The position numbers and the translations under genes are program-made. The notes under the pieces were generated by a model. It saw only the letters and a list, made by a program, of their open reading frames with translations. It did not search any database and was not told the origin of the DNA. A DNA stretch of 64,000 nucleotides from Pseudomonadota bacterium. GTDB lineage: Bacteria > Pseudomonadota > Gammaproteobacteria > Burkholderiales > Rhodocyclaceae. Shown in pieces: positions 53,236 through 62,380 of the stretch. The stretch is taken from the NCBI GenBank assembly GCA_018241695.1, contig JAFEDH010000021.1, forward strand, positions 1-64,000, written 5' to 3'. Position 1 is the first letter of the stretch, and each line of letters starts with the position of its first letter.

Positions 53236-54219
53236 ATGAACGCCCCCACGACCGCCCAAGACTTGCAACCCTCCACCACCGCACCGGCCCCATTGTGGAC
53301 GACCGCCGGGGTAGAGGCCCTGTTCGATCTTCCTTTCAACGACCTCCTGTTTCGCGCCCAGCAGGTGCACCGGGAACATCACGCGCCGAATGAGGTGCAG
53401 CTCTCCACCCTGCTCTCCATCAAGACCGGCGGCTGCTCCGAGGATTGTGGTTATTGCTCGCAGTCCGCCCGCCATGAACAGGTCCAGCGCGAGGAACTGA
53501 TGGATGTTTCCGCCGTGGTGTCCGCCGCCAGGGCGGCCCGGGACAAGGGCGCCAGCCGCTTCTGCATGGGCGCCGCCTGGCGCGGCCCCAAGGATCGCGA
53601 TCTGGATAATGTGATCGAAATGGTCCAGGCGGTGAAGGCGCTCGGCATGGAAACCTGCGTCACGCTCGGCATGCTGCGTGAAGGTCAGGCGGAAAAGCTG
53701 GCGGATGCCGGGCTCGACTACTACAACCACAATCTGGATACCGCGCCCGAGTTCTATGGCCGGATCATCAGCACGCACAGCCAGCAGGACCGTCTCGACA
53801 CCCTCGATCAGGTGCGCGAGGCCGGCCTCAAGGTCTGCTGCGGCGGCATCGTCGGCATGGGGGAATCACGCCGCGGCCGCGCCGCCCTGATCGCCCAGCT
53901 CGCCAGCATGGCGGTGCCACCCGAATCGGTGCCGATCAACAATCTGGTGCCGATCCCCGGTACCCCGCTGGCCAACACGCCGCCCATCGATCCTTTCGAA
54001 TTCGTCCGCACCATCGCGGCGGCCCGCATCACCATGCCCGCCAGCCATGTGCGCCTCTCCGCCGGCCGGCAGGAGATGAGCGACGAGTTGCAGGCCCTCT
54101 GCTTCCTGGCCGGCGCCAATTCGATCTTCTACGGCGACAGGCTGCTGACCACGGACAACCCCGAAGCCAGCCGTGACGAAAAGCTGTTCCAGCGCCTGGG
54201 GCTGCGCGCCTCGCTCTGA
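53236..54219 (+). CDS. bioB: Biotin synthase
   Basis: The 327-residue radical SAM enzyme has the 4Fe-4S motif CSEDCGYC in [36 protein letters not shown] and [15 protein letters not shown] follow. It inserts sulfur into dethiobiotin. ATG at 53236 follows a weak CAGG site; the longer open frame upstream overlaps comF and is not homologous. Confidence 0.97.
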   Translation: MNAPTTAQDLQPSTTAPAPLWTTAGVEALFDLPFNDLLFRAQQVHREHHAPNEVQLSTLLSIKTGGCSEDCGYCSQSARHEQVQREELMDVSAVVSAARAARDKGASRFCMGAAWRGPKDRDLDNVIEMVQAVKALGMETCVTLGMLREGQAEKLADAGLDYYNHNLDTAPEFYGRIISTHSQQDRLDTLDQVREAGLKVCCGGIVGMGESRRGRAALIAQLASMAVPPESVPINNLVPIPGTPLANTPPIDPFEFVRTIAAARITMPASHVRLSAGRQEMSDELQALCFLAGANSIFYGDRLLTTDNPEASRDEKLFQRLGLRASL

Positions 54220-54259
54220 AAACCCTGCACCCTGCGCGGCGGGGTGAAATCCCTCTTTC

Positions 54260-55078
54260 ATGCAAGAGCAGTTCGCCGCCGCCGCGACCACCTATGACGA
54301 TGCGGCGGTACTCGCCGCCGAGGTCGGCCGCCGCATGGCGGAGCGGCTCGACGTCATCCGCCTCGTGCCCGGCTGTTTTGCCGACATCGGCTGCGCCACC
54401 GGCACGGGAATGCGCGCCCTGCAAACCCGCTACCCGCAGGCCCTGCCGCTGGCGCTGGACTATGCCCGCCCGATGCTGGACGAAGTACGACGGCGCAGCC
54501 CCCTGCTGCAAAGGCTGCGCGGACGCGGGCCGCGCCTGATCAATGCCGATGTCCGGGCGCTGCCCTTGCGGCCGCGCAGCGTGGATCTGATCTGGTCCAA
54601 CCTCATGCTGCACTGGCTCGACGATCCGCTGCCCGCCTTCCGCGAGATGCACCGCACCCTGGCGACGAACGGACTGCTGATGTTCTCCATGCTGGGGCCG
54701 GATACGCTGCGCGAACTACGCGCCGCCGCCACGGCCTGCGGCATCGTGCCGCCCCTGCGCCGCTTCCACGACATGCACGACATCGGTGACATGCTGGTGG
54801 CCGCCGGATTTGCTGATCCGGTGATGGACATGGAAATGATCACCCTCACCTACCGCAGCCCCCGCAGCCTGCTGCGCGACCAGCGCCATCTGGGCGTGCG
54901 CGACGGACTGCTCGGCGCTCTGCCGTGGCGCCAGTGGCGGCGGATTTTCACCGTCTGGCAATCAGCAGGGTCACCCCTGCCCGCCTGCTTCGAGATCGTC
55001 TACGGCCATGCCTGGAAGGCGCCACCAAAGGTGACCGAAGACGGCCGCTCGGTGATCCGGTTTCACAAGACGGGCTGA
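54260..55078 (+). CDS. bioC: Malonyl-ACP O-methyltransferase BioC
   Basis: The 272-residue SAM methyltransferase has motif I CFADIGCATGTGMRALQ, DVRALPLRPRSVDLIWSNLM and HWLDDPLPAFREMHRTL, all typical of BioC. It methylates malonyl-ACP to start pimelate synthesis for biotin. It lies 40 bases after bioB. Confidence 0.94.
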   Translation: MQEQFAAAATTYDDAAVLAAEVGRRMAERLDVIRLVPGCFADIGCATGTGMRALQTRYPQALPLALDYARPMLDEVRRRSPLLQRLRGRGPRLINADVRALPLRPRSVDLIWSNLMLHWLDDPLPAFREMHRTLATNGLLMFSMLGPDTLRELRAAATACGIVPPLRRFHDMHDIGDMLVAAGFADPVMDMEMITLTYRSPRSLLRDQRHLGVRDGLLGALPWRQWRRIFTVWQSAGSPLPACFEIVYGHAWKAPPKVTEDGRSVIRFHKTG

Positions 55079-55088
55079 GCCCCACCCG

Positions 55089-55140
55089 CCGGCTGTTACG
55101 CCGGTCTCAACCACCAGACGGATGCCGGCGTAACAGCCGG
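55089..55140. terminator. 16-bp perfect inverted repeat between convergent bioC and antiporter
   Basis: CCGGCTGTTACGCCGG (55089-55104) and CCGGCGTAACAGCCGG (55125-55140) are exact reverse complements around a 20-nt loop. The right arm encodes part of the last codons of the antiporter. It has no T-run but could stop transcripts from both sides. Confidence 0.6.
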
Positions 55141-56462
55141 GTGAGAACCGGTGGTGTGATCATTGTGGTGAGAATCACCATGATGACAATGACCGAAAAA
55201 AGGGTCTCGCTCATCACCCCCAGCCCCTTGCCCGCCATGGCGAAAATCAGCCCCACCTCGCCACGCGGCACCATCCCCCAGCCCACGATCCAGGCATTCA
55301 CGCCGCGCCCGGCAGCGAGGCCGGCCAGCAGTTTGCCGGCAATGGCGGCGGCCGTGACACCGAGCGCGATGGCCACCGTAGCGGGATCGGCCAGCGTCCG
55401 CAGATCTACCTGCATGCCGGTGAACACAAAAAAAACCGGCACGAAAAAATAACCCAGCGGTTCGAGCAGGTGTTCATGCTGATGATCGGTATGGCGGTCC
55501 AGCACAGTCCGTAACGTGGCGGGTGTGCTTTTGCTGTCGGCCGGCAACAGGGCTTCGATTTCGGTGACGATACCAGGCGGCCCGAAGGTCCTGAGGAAAA
55601 CCGGTTCGAACAGCAAACCGGCGGCGAATGCGCCAATCAGGGGGGCGAGTCCGATGGCATGGGCCAGCCAGGCCAGGAACAGGGCCGTGGCCACGATCTG
55701 GGCGAAGAGCATGCCCGCCCCGCGATCGAGGCGGGCCAGCCAGGCGCTGGAATGCGGTGCCAGCCAGCGCCCCAGCAAAAGGGCACCGGCCAGAAATGCC
55801 ACGGCCCTGGCGATGATGGTGGCGGCACCGATGAGGCTGACGCCTCCGGAAGTGACCAGACTCGATACCACGGCCAGCATCACCAGCCCCAGTACATCAT
55901 CGATTACCGCCGCACCGAGAACGATTCTGGCTTCCGGCATTTGCAGCCGGCCCAGATCGCGGAACACGCGTCCGGTAATGCCGACGGAGGTCGCGGCCAG
56001 GGTGGCGCCAAGAAAGAGATAGGCGCTGTCGGCCTTGCCCGGCAGCAGCAACGGCCCGACCAGAAATGCGCCGAAGATGAAGGGCAGGACGATGCCCACC
56101 GCCCCCACCAGGCTGGCGCGCAGCCCGACCGTCAGCAGATCCTGCAGGCGTGTTTCGAGGCCAATCTGTAACAGCAGGATGACGACACCGAGTTCGGCGA
56201 TGAAGGCGATGATCGGATCCCGCGCCACGGGCACGAAGTAATCCACCCCCACAAGAGCGAGGTTGCCGAAAACGATGCCCAGCAGCAACTCGCCCAGCAC
56301 GGCGGGGAAACCGGCACGCTCGGCGAGGGGGGAAAACAGCCGCGCCGCCATGAGCATGATGGCGAGCCACAACAGGTTTTCACCCACGACGCCCTCAGTC
56401 GACGCCCAGGCGGACAGGGGCAGCAGGAGGCAGAGCAAGGCGGGGGGCAAACCACGCCTCAT
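55107..56462 (-). CDS. CPA2 cation:proton antiporter
   Basis: The 451-residue integral membrane protein has about 12 hydrophobic segments. It has the antiporter motif AAVIDDVLGLVMLAVVSSL with the paired Asp, and ELLLGIVFGNLALVG early. It has no TrkA-N (RCK) domain, so it is nearer Na+/H+ antiporters of the KefB-like clade than full KefB/KefC. A signal-like N-terminus (LPPALLCLLLPLSAWA) is present. Confidence 0.9.
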   Translation of the reverse strand: MRRGLPPALLCLLLPLSAWASTEGVVGENLLWLAIMLMAARLFSPLAERAGFPAVLGELLLGIVFGNLALVGVDYFVPVARDPIIAFIAELGVVILLLQIGLETRLQDLLTVGLRASLVGAVGIVLPFIFGAFLVGPLLLPGKADSAYLFLGATLAATSVGITGRVFRDLGRLQMPEARIVLGAAVIDDVLGLVMLAVVSSLVTSGGVSLIGAATIIARAVAFLAGALLLGRWLAPHSSAWLARLDRGAGMLFAQIVATALFLAWLAHAIGLAPLIGAFAAGLLFEPVFLRTFGPPGIVTEIEALLPADSKSTPATLRTVLDRHTDHQHEHLLEPLGYFFVPVFFVFTGMQVDLRTLADPATVAIALGVTAAAIAGKLLAGLAAGRGVNAWIVGWGMVPRGEVGLIFAMAGKGLGVMSETLFSVIVIMVILTTMITPPVLTRLLRRHPSGG

Positions 56463-56491
56463 GACGGATGGCCCTGACGTGAAAAAATGGT

Positions 56492-58438
56492 TCAGCGCTT
56501 TTTCTTTGCCGGCGGCATGCGCAGCGGCTGGTCACCCGCGGGCGAGCCGATATTGGACAGCAAAAAGGCGGTCACATCCTCGTAGTCGGTCACGGGCAGG
56601 CTGCCCGGCGCACCGGCCGGCATCGATGTGCGAATCTTTTTCAGCAGGTCGAACGCCGAAAGGCCGAACCAGTGCGCCATGAATCCGGCACCCGAGAGGG
56701 TGGGCGAATGCATGTCGCCTTCCAGATTGGGGCGATGGCAGACAGCACAGTTCTGCGCATAGACCGCCTTGCCCCGCTCCGCCTGCGCCACGGTATGGGC
56801 GGCATCCTTGATCGACCCCAAATCCTCCGTGCCCTGGACCGGCTGGGGAACCGGCCGGCCCTTCCACTGGGCGGCGATACGGGCCGGTGTTGAAAAGGCG
56901 TTCAGCACGTTGCCACTTGCCCAATACACGACGCCATCCACCACCGAGGCACCGGAAGTGCAGGAAGACCCGGTGTCATGACGCCACAGGGTCTGGCCGG
57001 TGCGTGCATCGAGTGCGAACATGGGGCCCTTCAGCGCATCGTCGGAACAGAAATAAATCACGTCGCCGGCCACGGTCACGGGGCCCTTGAGCCCTCCCTT
57101 GGCCTGTTCGTACACGCACTCTTCCTGGCTCAGGTCACATCCCAGAGGCGGGCGCGGGCCGGCCGGATCGGCGATATGCCAGAGCAGGCTGCCATCGCCG
57201 TTGATGGCGGCAACGGAAGCGTAATTGATGACCTTGCCATCGGGTAGATGAGTCTCGCCCCAACTGGTATTGGCCTCGGCGGCAAAGATGCGCTGGCTGT
57301 CGGTGGCGGAGCCAAACTCCATGCCGCCGGTATTGCCACCGGGGCCCAGACGACGCTGCCAGACCACGTCGCCGCTATCCCGGTCCAGCGCCCAGAAAAC
57401 CCCCGACTTCTGTCCTGCCCCCACCAGATCGTGTCCCTTGACGCTCCAGAGCATGGCGCCGTTGCCGAAATCGAAATCCTCTCCACCGCACTGGCGGGTT
57501 TGCTTGCCTTCGCGATGCAGGCATTGACTGGTGAACAGGTCGTAATCCTCGAGGCGCCGGGCCCAGCGGATGGCGCCGGTGCGCGGATCGAGCGCGAGTA
57601 TCGAGTCGCTCCAGACCCCTTGCGGGGAACAGCTGGCGGCGGATTCGTGTGCCTGCTTGCGGGCTTCGACACATGCCCGGTCGGCGGCGGGCATGGCAAA
57701 CAGGTTTCCGGTGGTGGCATACAGCGTGTGCCGCTGCGGGTCATAGGCCAGCTGGTTGGACCAGACCGATGCGCCGGCATAGCCTTCGGGCAGGGTATAG
57801 GTACGCCACAGACGATGGCCGGTTTTCAGATCAACCGCCACCACCGCACCACGGAAGCTGCAGCATGGATAACTGGAGGACTGGATTTCTTCCGGCATGC
57901 CCGACACACCGACATAGACACGCTCACCGACCACGAGCGGATTCTGGGTCAGGGTGGATTGGGGGTGCTCGTGCAGTATCGATTTCCACAGCAGCCGGCC
58001 ATTCGTCTTGTTCAGGGCAACCAGCATGGGCCGCCACTGGACGGACAGCAGCAGGCGGTTGCCGGCGATGGTGAGAGTGGACTTCGACGAGGCGCCGGGA
58101 ATACCGATCAGATCCCCCAGATCGCGCTGCCAGATCACCTTGCCGCTGCGCCGGTCGATGCGATACACCGTGCCGGAAATGGTCGGGATATAGACCGAGT
58201 CGGCATCCACCGTCGGTGTTGCCAGACGTACCGGACCCTTGAGCGCGGTGGCCCAGAGCAGCTGCATCTGGCGGGCGGCATCGATGCTCAGCGCATCCTG
58301 CGGGGCCGCGCTGCGGCTGTTGTTGAAATCACGTCCCACGCTGGGCCAGATGCCGGGGGGGGTTGTCCATCCGGGGTGAGCCAGGATCAGGGTGGCAACG
58401 GCAAACAGGGTATGTATCAGGCAGCGGCGGGTATTCAT
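56492..58438 (-). CDS. PQQ-type beta-propeller dehydrogenase fused to cytochrome c
   Basis: The 648-residue protein has a signal peptide (LIHTLFAVATLILAHPGWT), then a quinoprotein-like propeller with repeated Trp-docking motifs such as SGKVIWQRDLG, NGRLLWKS, TGAIRWARRL and GDVVWQRRLG. The C-terminus is a cytochrome c domain with heme motif CAVCH. It resembles polyvinyl-alcohol dehydrogenase and other periplasmic quinohemoprotein alcohol dehydrogenases. The substrate is unknown. It lies on the minus strand between the antiporter and the PilZ-like gene. Confidence 0.87.
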   Translation of the reverse strand: MNTRRCLIHTLFAVATLILAHPGWTTPPGIWPSVGRDFNNSRSAAPQDALSIDAARQMQLLWATALKGPVRLATPTVDADSVYIPTISGTVYRIDRRSGKVIWQRDLGDLIGIPGASSKSTLTIAGNRLLLSVQWRPMLVALNKTNGRLLWKSILHEHPQSTLTQNPLVVGERVYVGVSGMPEEIQSSSYPCCSFRGAVVAVDLKTGHRLWRTYTLPEGYAGASVWSNQLAYDPQRHTLYATTGNLFAMPAADRACVEARKQAHESAASCSPQGVWSDSILALDPRTGAIRWARRLEDYDLFTSQCLHREGKQTRQCGGEDFDFGNGAMLWSVKGHDLVGAGQKSGVFWALDRDSGDVVWQRRLGPGGNTGGMEFGSATDSQRIFAAEANTSWGETHLPDGKVINYASVAAINGDGSLLWHIADPAGPRPPLGCDLSQEECVYEQAKGGLKGPVTVAGDVIYFCSDDALKGPMFALDARTGQTLWRHDTGSSCTSGASVVDGVVYWASGNVLNAFSTPARIAAQWKGRPVPQPVQGTEDLGSIKDAAHTVAQAERGKAVYAQNCAVCHRPNLEGDMHSPTLSGAGFMAHWFGLSAFDLLKKIRTSMPAGAPGSLPVTDYEDVTAFLLSNIGSPAGDQPLRMPPAKKKR

Positions 58439-58546
58439 GGCGCACTCATCCAGGCAGGGTTTGACTTCACATCAAGCACAGCGGACAGACCGGGTTCCGG
58501 CTTCACGCGCGGATACGCCCTGTCCCCGGCCGCATGGCGGATGCCA

Positions 58547-60040
58547 TCATACCGTTTCGATCTCATCGACACAGTACACGCCGACGATCAGATCGCCGGC
58601 GCGAAAAGCAATTCCCCGGGGCGAAAGACGGGTCCGGAATTTTTGCCACGAGAGGATCACCGGCATGAAATCTTCCCAGCTGCCGGCAGGCAGGATCACC
58701 CGCGTTTCATTGCCCACCACGATGTCGGCGTTGAGCAGGATGGCGTCACTGCGCAACCCGGAGCAATCGAGATCCGCGGTGCGCGGGGCATGCCCGACGA
58801 TTTCAACCCCGACGCTGCCCACGCTCTGGTTATCCCGTGAAAAACGCCGCACCAGTCCCACCACCCAGTGTTCACTGCCTTCGAGACGCAGGCCGATCAG
58901 CGCACCGACCCGGATCCAGTCATTTCCCGCCAGGGAAATCTGCGCACCAAAACCTCCCCGGCTGACATCCTCGGCGATCCAGGTTTCACCATCCTGGGTA
59001 CCCTCGTCGCCGGTCAGGCGCAGGCGGATCTCATCCATGCCATGAATTACCGCGAGCAGGCTCTTCAGCCGCTGCCGGTCGGCATGGCGCTGGGGTGGGT
59101 GCGGAGCGCAGCACATGGCGAGGTGGTCGAGCACCCTGACCACGGTTTCCACCGGATACTGGCCGCCGAGGGGAATTTCGGCGGGCACCATGCCCGTACC
59201 GGTAACGCGATCGCGCAGTATTTCGATTTCGGCGTGGGCCGCGCCAGTGGTGAAATAGCGCAGGCCTGCCGCCGCGGTGGGTGGCTGCAGCAGACGTCCC
59301 GGCGGGCGGGGCTGCGTCGCATCCACCCAGTACACGCTGTCGGCGCCGGGCTGGTCGGTGAGGGTGAAACGGGACAGAAAATGCCCCAGCAGACGCTCCG
59401 CCATCTCGATCTCCAAGGGCAGCAGGTTGCCCATGGAAGCAGCATGGAACAGCAGCAGCTTGAGGTATTCGGCAGCCACGCTGGTGGTATTCGTGCCGTC
59501 ATATAGCCGTACCGGTTCCTCGGCCTGGCGTACCGCAACCGCGGACAGATAGGCGCGCCCCGCCCGCTGCCAAAGGACTCCGTCGATCGGCCCGTAACGG
59601 AACTGCGACCATTTCAGTACCCCGCCCAGTGCCTGCAGCAAACGCGCGAACAGCAAAGGCAAAAAAGCCTTGAGCGGATTGCCGCGAACGTCGGCGGCGC
59701 GGACCAGAACGCTTTCATAGGCAGCCGCAAGCGATACCCAGTAGTCGTGGCCACGCTGCCAGAGCCTGAATTCCACTGTCCGGCTGCGCGAAGCAGTAAG
59801 GTATTCGCGGGCCAGCAGGCGGGCGGCGGCGGCGGCGGTTTCGTCAAGCTGCAACACCAGTTCGGCCCGGCGTTCCAGTCGTATCTCCTGCGCCGCCGCC
59901 AGCGATTCAAGCCAGGCCGTGACTTCATGGCACAGCGTGGAGGAGTCGGCACCGGCAAGCGCCGCCAGCGCCTGTTTTGCTTCCTTGGGGTCGGCCAGCG
60001 GATGATCCCCCTTGTCCCGGGAAAAAAAGCTCAGCACCAT
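58547..60040 (-). CDS. PilZ-like protein of unknown function
   Basis: The 497-residue soluble protein has a helical N-terminal two-thirds and, near residue 356, EDVSRGGFGA, matching the DxSxxG half of the PilZ c-di-GMP motif. The arginine half (RxxxR) is not clear. It lies 7 bases after the aminopeptidase stop, so the two form an operon. Binding of c-di-GMP is inferred only. Confidence 0.6.
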   Translation of the reverse strand: MVLSFFSRDKGDHPLADPKEAKQALAALAGADSSTLCHEVTAWLESLAAAQEIRLERRAELVLQLDETAAAAARLLAREYLTASRSRTVEFRLWQRGHDYWVSLAAAYESVLVRAADVRGNPLKAFLPLLFARLLQALGGVLKWSQFRYGPIDGVLWQRAGRAYLSAVAVRQAEEPVRLYDGTNTTSVAAEYLKLLLFHAASMGNLLPLEIEMAERLLGHFLSRFTLTDQPGADSVYWVDATQPRPPGRLLQPPTAAAGLRYFTTGAAHAEIEILRDRVTGTGMVPAEIPLGGQYPVETVVRVLDHLAMCCAPHPPQRHADRQRLKSLLAVIHGMDEIRLRLTGDEGTQDGETWIAEDVSRGGFGAQISLAGNDWIRVGALIGLRLEGSEHWVVGLVRRFSRDNQSVGSVGVEIVGHAPRTADLDCSGLRSDAILLNADIVVGNETRVILPAGSWEDFMPVILSWQKFRTRLSPRGIAFRAGDLIVGVYCVDEIETV

Positions 60041-60047
60041 GGTTGTC

Positions 60048-61496
60048 TCAGGAGATCCAGTGGTTGATGAAATGAAGGCCCCAGGCAACACCAAAGCCGG
60101 TGATGTTGCTTGCCACGGGCCCCAGACCACCTTCGTGGCTGGATGCGGAAAGATCCACATGCAGCCAGGGCCGGTCGGCCGTGAAGCGGCGGAGGAAGCG
60201 GGCGGCAAGGATGTGGTCGGCCTCGCCTTCCATGGTGCATTGCTTGACATCGGCCACCCGGGAATCCAGCGCGGAGTCGTAGTCCTCGTCCATGGGGAAG
60301 ACACACACCCGCTCGCCACTGGCGCACCCGGCCCGCACCGCGGCGGCGGCCAGATTCTCGCTGCTGGCAAAGACGCCTGAATAGCGGCTGCCCAGCGCGG
60401 TATGCATGGAGCCGGTGAGGGTGGCGAAATCGATGAGCAGATCCGGCTGTTGGCGGGCGGCGAGGGTGAGGGTATCGGCCAGCACCATGCGGCCCTCGGC
60501 ATCGGTATGCACGATTTCTATCGTGGTTCCGTCCAGGGCCGTGATCACATCGTTCTGCTTGTAGGCGCCGGGGGAGAGATGGTTGTGGGCAATGGCGAGC
60601 CATGCATCCACCGCGACCGGAAGCCCGAGCTCGGTCACCGCCTGAAGCAGGCCCAGGACCACGGCGGAGCCGTTCATATCCTCATGCATGCCCTGCATGT
60701 AGCGAGCCGGCTTGAGGTTGTGGCCACCGGTATCGAAACAGATGCCCTTGCCGACGAGCGCCACTCGGATGACCCGGGTGGACGCGCCCCGCGGGCGGTA
60801 GCGCAGGCGGACGATGGCGGCATCGTCATGATCCGATCCCTGGGCTACGGCACAGAAGGCACCAGCCCCGAGCCGGCGCAGGCGCTTGCAGTCCATTTCC
60901 TCGATCTGCCAGCCCCAGGTCCGGGCCAGGGCTCGAATACGCTGGCGGTACGTGGCCGGAGTAAGCTCGTTGGGGGGCAGCGCGGTCAGCGTGCGGCACA
61001 GGGTGTTGGCCGTGGCCAGCGCGCTCACGGCGGCGCAATCCGCGCTGCGAAGATCGCCGAAATAATCGATGCGTTCCAATCCCCGGGCCGGTTTGCGCTT
61101 TCTGGCCGGCAGCACCTGGCCATTGAGCAGTGCCGAGAAAATCGCGTCGCGGGCGAAATCCGTATCCTGTGCGCGATCCACGATGGCGATCACCGCGGGG
61201 TTCTCTTTCAGCAGGAGCATCAGGGCCTTGCGTGCCAGGGTCAAACGCTCGAAGTGTCCGGATGCTGCAGGCGCCATGGCCAGCACCATGGCGCTGCCAT
61301 CGGGCAGATCCAGGATCTGCGGGGTCTTGGCCAGGTCGACCGGTGCAACATCGCGGCGCGCCAGCGCGGAACGCCACTGGCTCCGTGCCGGCAGGTCCAC
61401 CGGCAGGTCGGCAGCGGCGGGCAACAACCAGATCTGATGAGAACAGCGGCCGGGAGCGGAATCGCGGGAGTGGTAATGAAGTTTTGTCGGAGCCAT
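60048..61496 (-). CDS. Leucyl aminopeptidase (M17 family)
   Basis: The 482-residue protein has the M17 core: [40 protein letters not shown] and the metal motif [21 protein letters not shown]-terminal [14 protein letters not shown] closes it. It releases N-terminal residues from peptides with two metal ions. ATG at 61496 was chosen, since the longer open frame upstream runs into thyA. It is divergent from thyA. Confidence 0.9.
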   Translation of the reverse strand: MAPTKLHYHSRDSAPGRCSHQIWLLPAAADLPVDLPARSQWRSALARRDVAPVDLAKTPQILDLPDGSAMVLAMAPAASGHFERLTLARKALMLLLKENPAVIAIVDRAQDTDFARDAIFSALLNGQVLPARKRKPARGLERIDYFGDLRSADCAAVSALATANTLCRTLTALPPNELTPATYRQRIRALARTWGWQIEEMDCKRLRRLGAGAFCAVAQGSDHDDAAIVRLRYRPRGASTRVIRVALVGKGICFDTGGHNLKPARYMQGMHEDMNGSAVVLGLLQAVTELGLPVAVDAWLAIAHNHLSPGAYKQNDVITALDGTTIEIVHTDAEGRMVLADTLTLAARQQPDLLIDFATLTGSMHTALGSRYSGVFASSENLAAAAVRAGCASGERVCVFPMDEDYDSALDSRVADVKQCTMEGEADHILAARFLRRFTADRPWLHVDLSASSHEGGLGPVASNITGFGVAWGLHFINHWIS

Positions 61497-61572
61497 GCCT
61501 GGGGCGCGGGGTGATCCTTTAGAATTTGCGTCCGATTCTATCCTTCTATCCGGCATGCCCGGTGACCGACCC

Positions 61573-62367
61573 ATGCGGCAGTATCTCGACCTGATGCGGC
61601 ACGTGCTCGAAAATGGCCACGAAAAATCCGACCGTACCGGAACGGGTACCCGCTCCATTTTCGGCTGGCAGATGCGCTTTGCCCTGGACGAGGGTTTTCC
61701 CCTGCTCACCACCAAGAAGCTGCATACCCGCTCCATCATTCATGAACTGCTCTGGTTTCTCATGGGGCAGACCAATATCCGCTATCTCAAGGACAACGGG
61801 GTTTCGATCTGGGATGAATGGGCCGATGCCAACGGCGACCTGGGCCCGGTCTATGGCCACCAGTGGCGTCACTGGCCCGACGGACGCGGCGGCGAGATCG
61901 ACCAGATCACACAACTGATCGACGGCCTGAAGCAGAATCCGGATTCGCGCCGTCACATCGTCAGCGCCTGGAATCCGACCGACATTCCACGCATGAAACT
62001 GCCCCCCTGCCACGCCCTGTTCCAGTTCTATGTGGCCGGCGGCAAACTCTCCTGCCAGCTCTACCAGCGCAGCGCCGACATTTTCCTGGGGGTGCCGTTC
62101 AACATCGCCTCCTACGCCCTGTTCACCCACATGGTGGCCCAGGTATGCGGCTATGGCGTGGGCGATTTCGTGTGGACCGGGGGCGACTGCCATCTCTATT
62201 CCAATCATCTGGAGCAGGCCCGGCTCCAGCTCGCACGGGCGCCGCGTACCCTGCCCCGGCTCAGGATAAATGGCGCAGTGACCGACATCTTCGGCTTCCG
62301 CTTCGAGGATTTCGCGCTCGAAGGCTACGACCCCCATCCTCACATCGCCGCGCCCGTCGCGGTCTGA
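61573..62367 (+). CDS. thyA: Thymidylate synthase
   Basis: The 264-residue protein is exactly the E. coli ThyA length, with catalytic Cys146 in [14 protein letters not shown] and the motifs [17 protein letters not shown] and [18 protein letters not shown]. It makes dTMP from dUMP using methylene-THF. ATG at 61573 gives the conserved MRQYLDLM start; another ATG lies in frame at 61555. Confidence 0.98.
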   Translation: MRQYLDLMRHVLENGHEKSDRTGTGTRSIFGWQMRFALDEGFPLLTTKKLHTRSIIHELLWFLMGQTNIRYLKDNGVSIWDEWADANGDLGPVYGHQWRHWPDGRGGEIDQITQLIDGLKQNPDSRRHIVSAWNPTDIPRMKLPPCHALFQFYVAGGKLSCQLYQRSADIFLGVPFNIASYALFTHMVAQVCGYGVGDFVWTGGDCHLYSNHLEQARLQLARAPRTLPRLRINGAVTDIFGFRFEDFALEGYDPHPHIAAPVAV

Positions 62368-62380
62368 ATCCGGACTCCGC

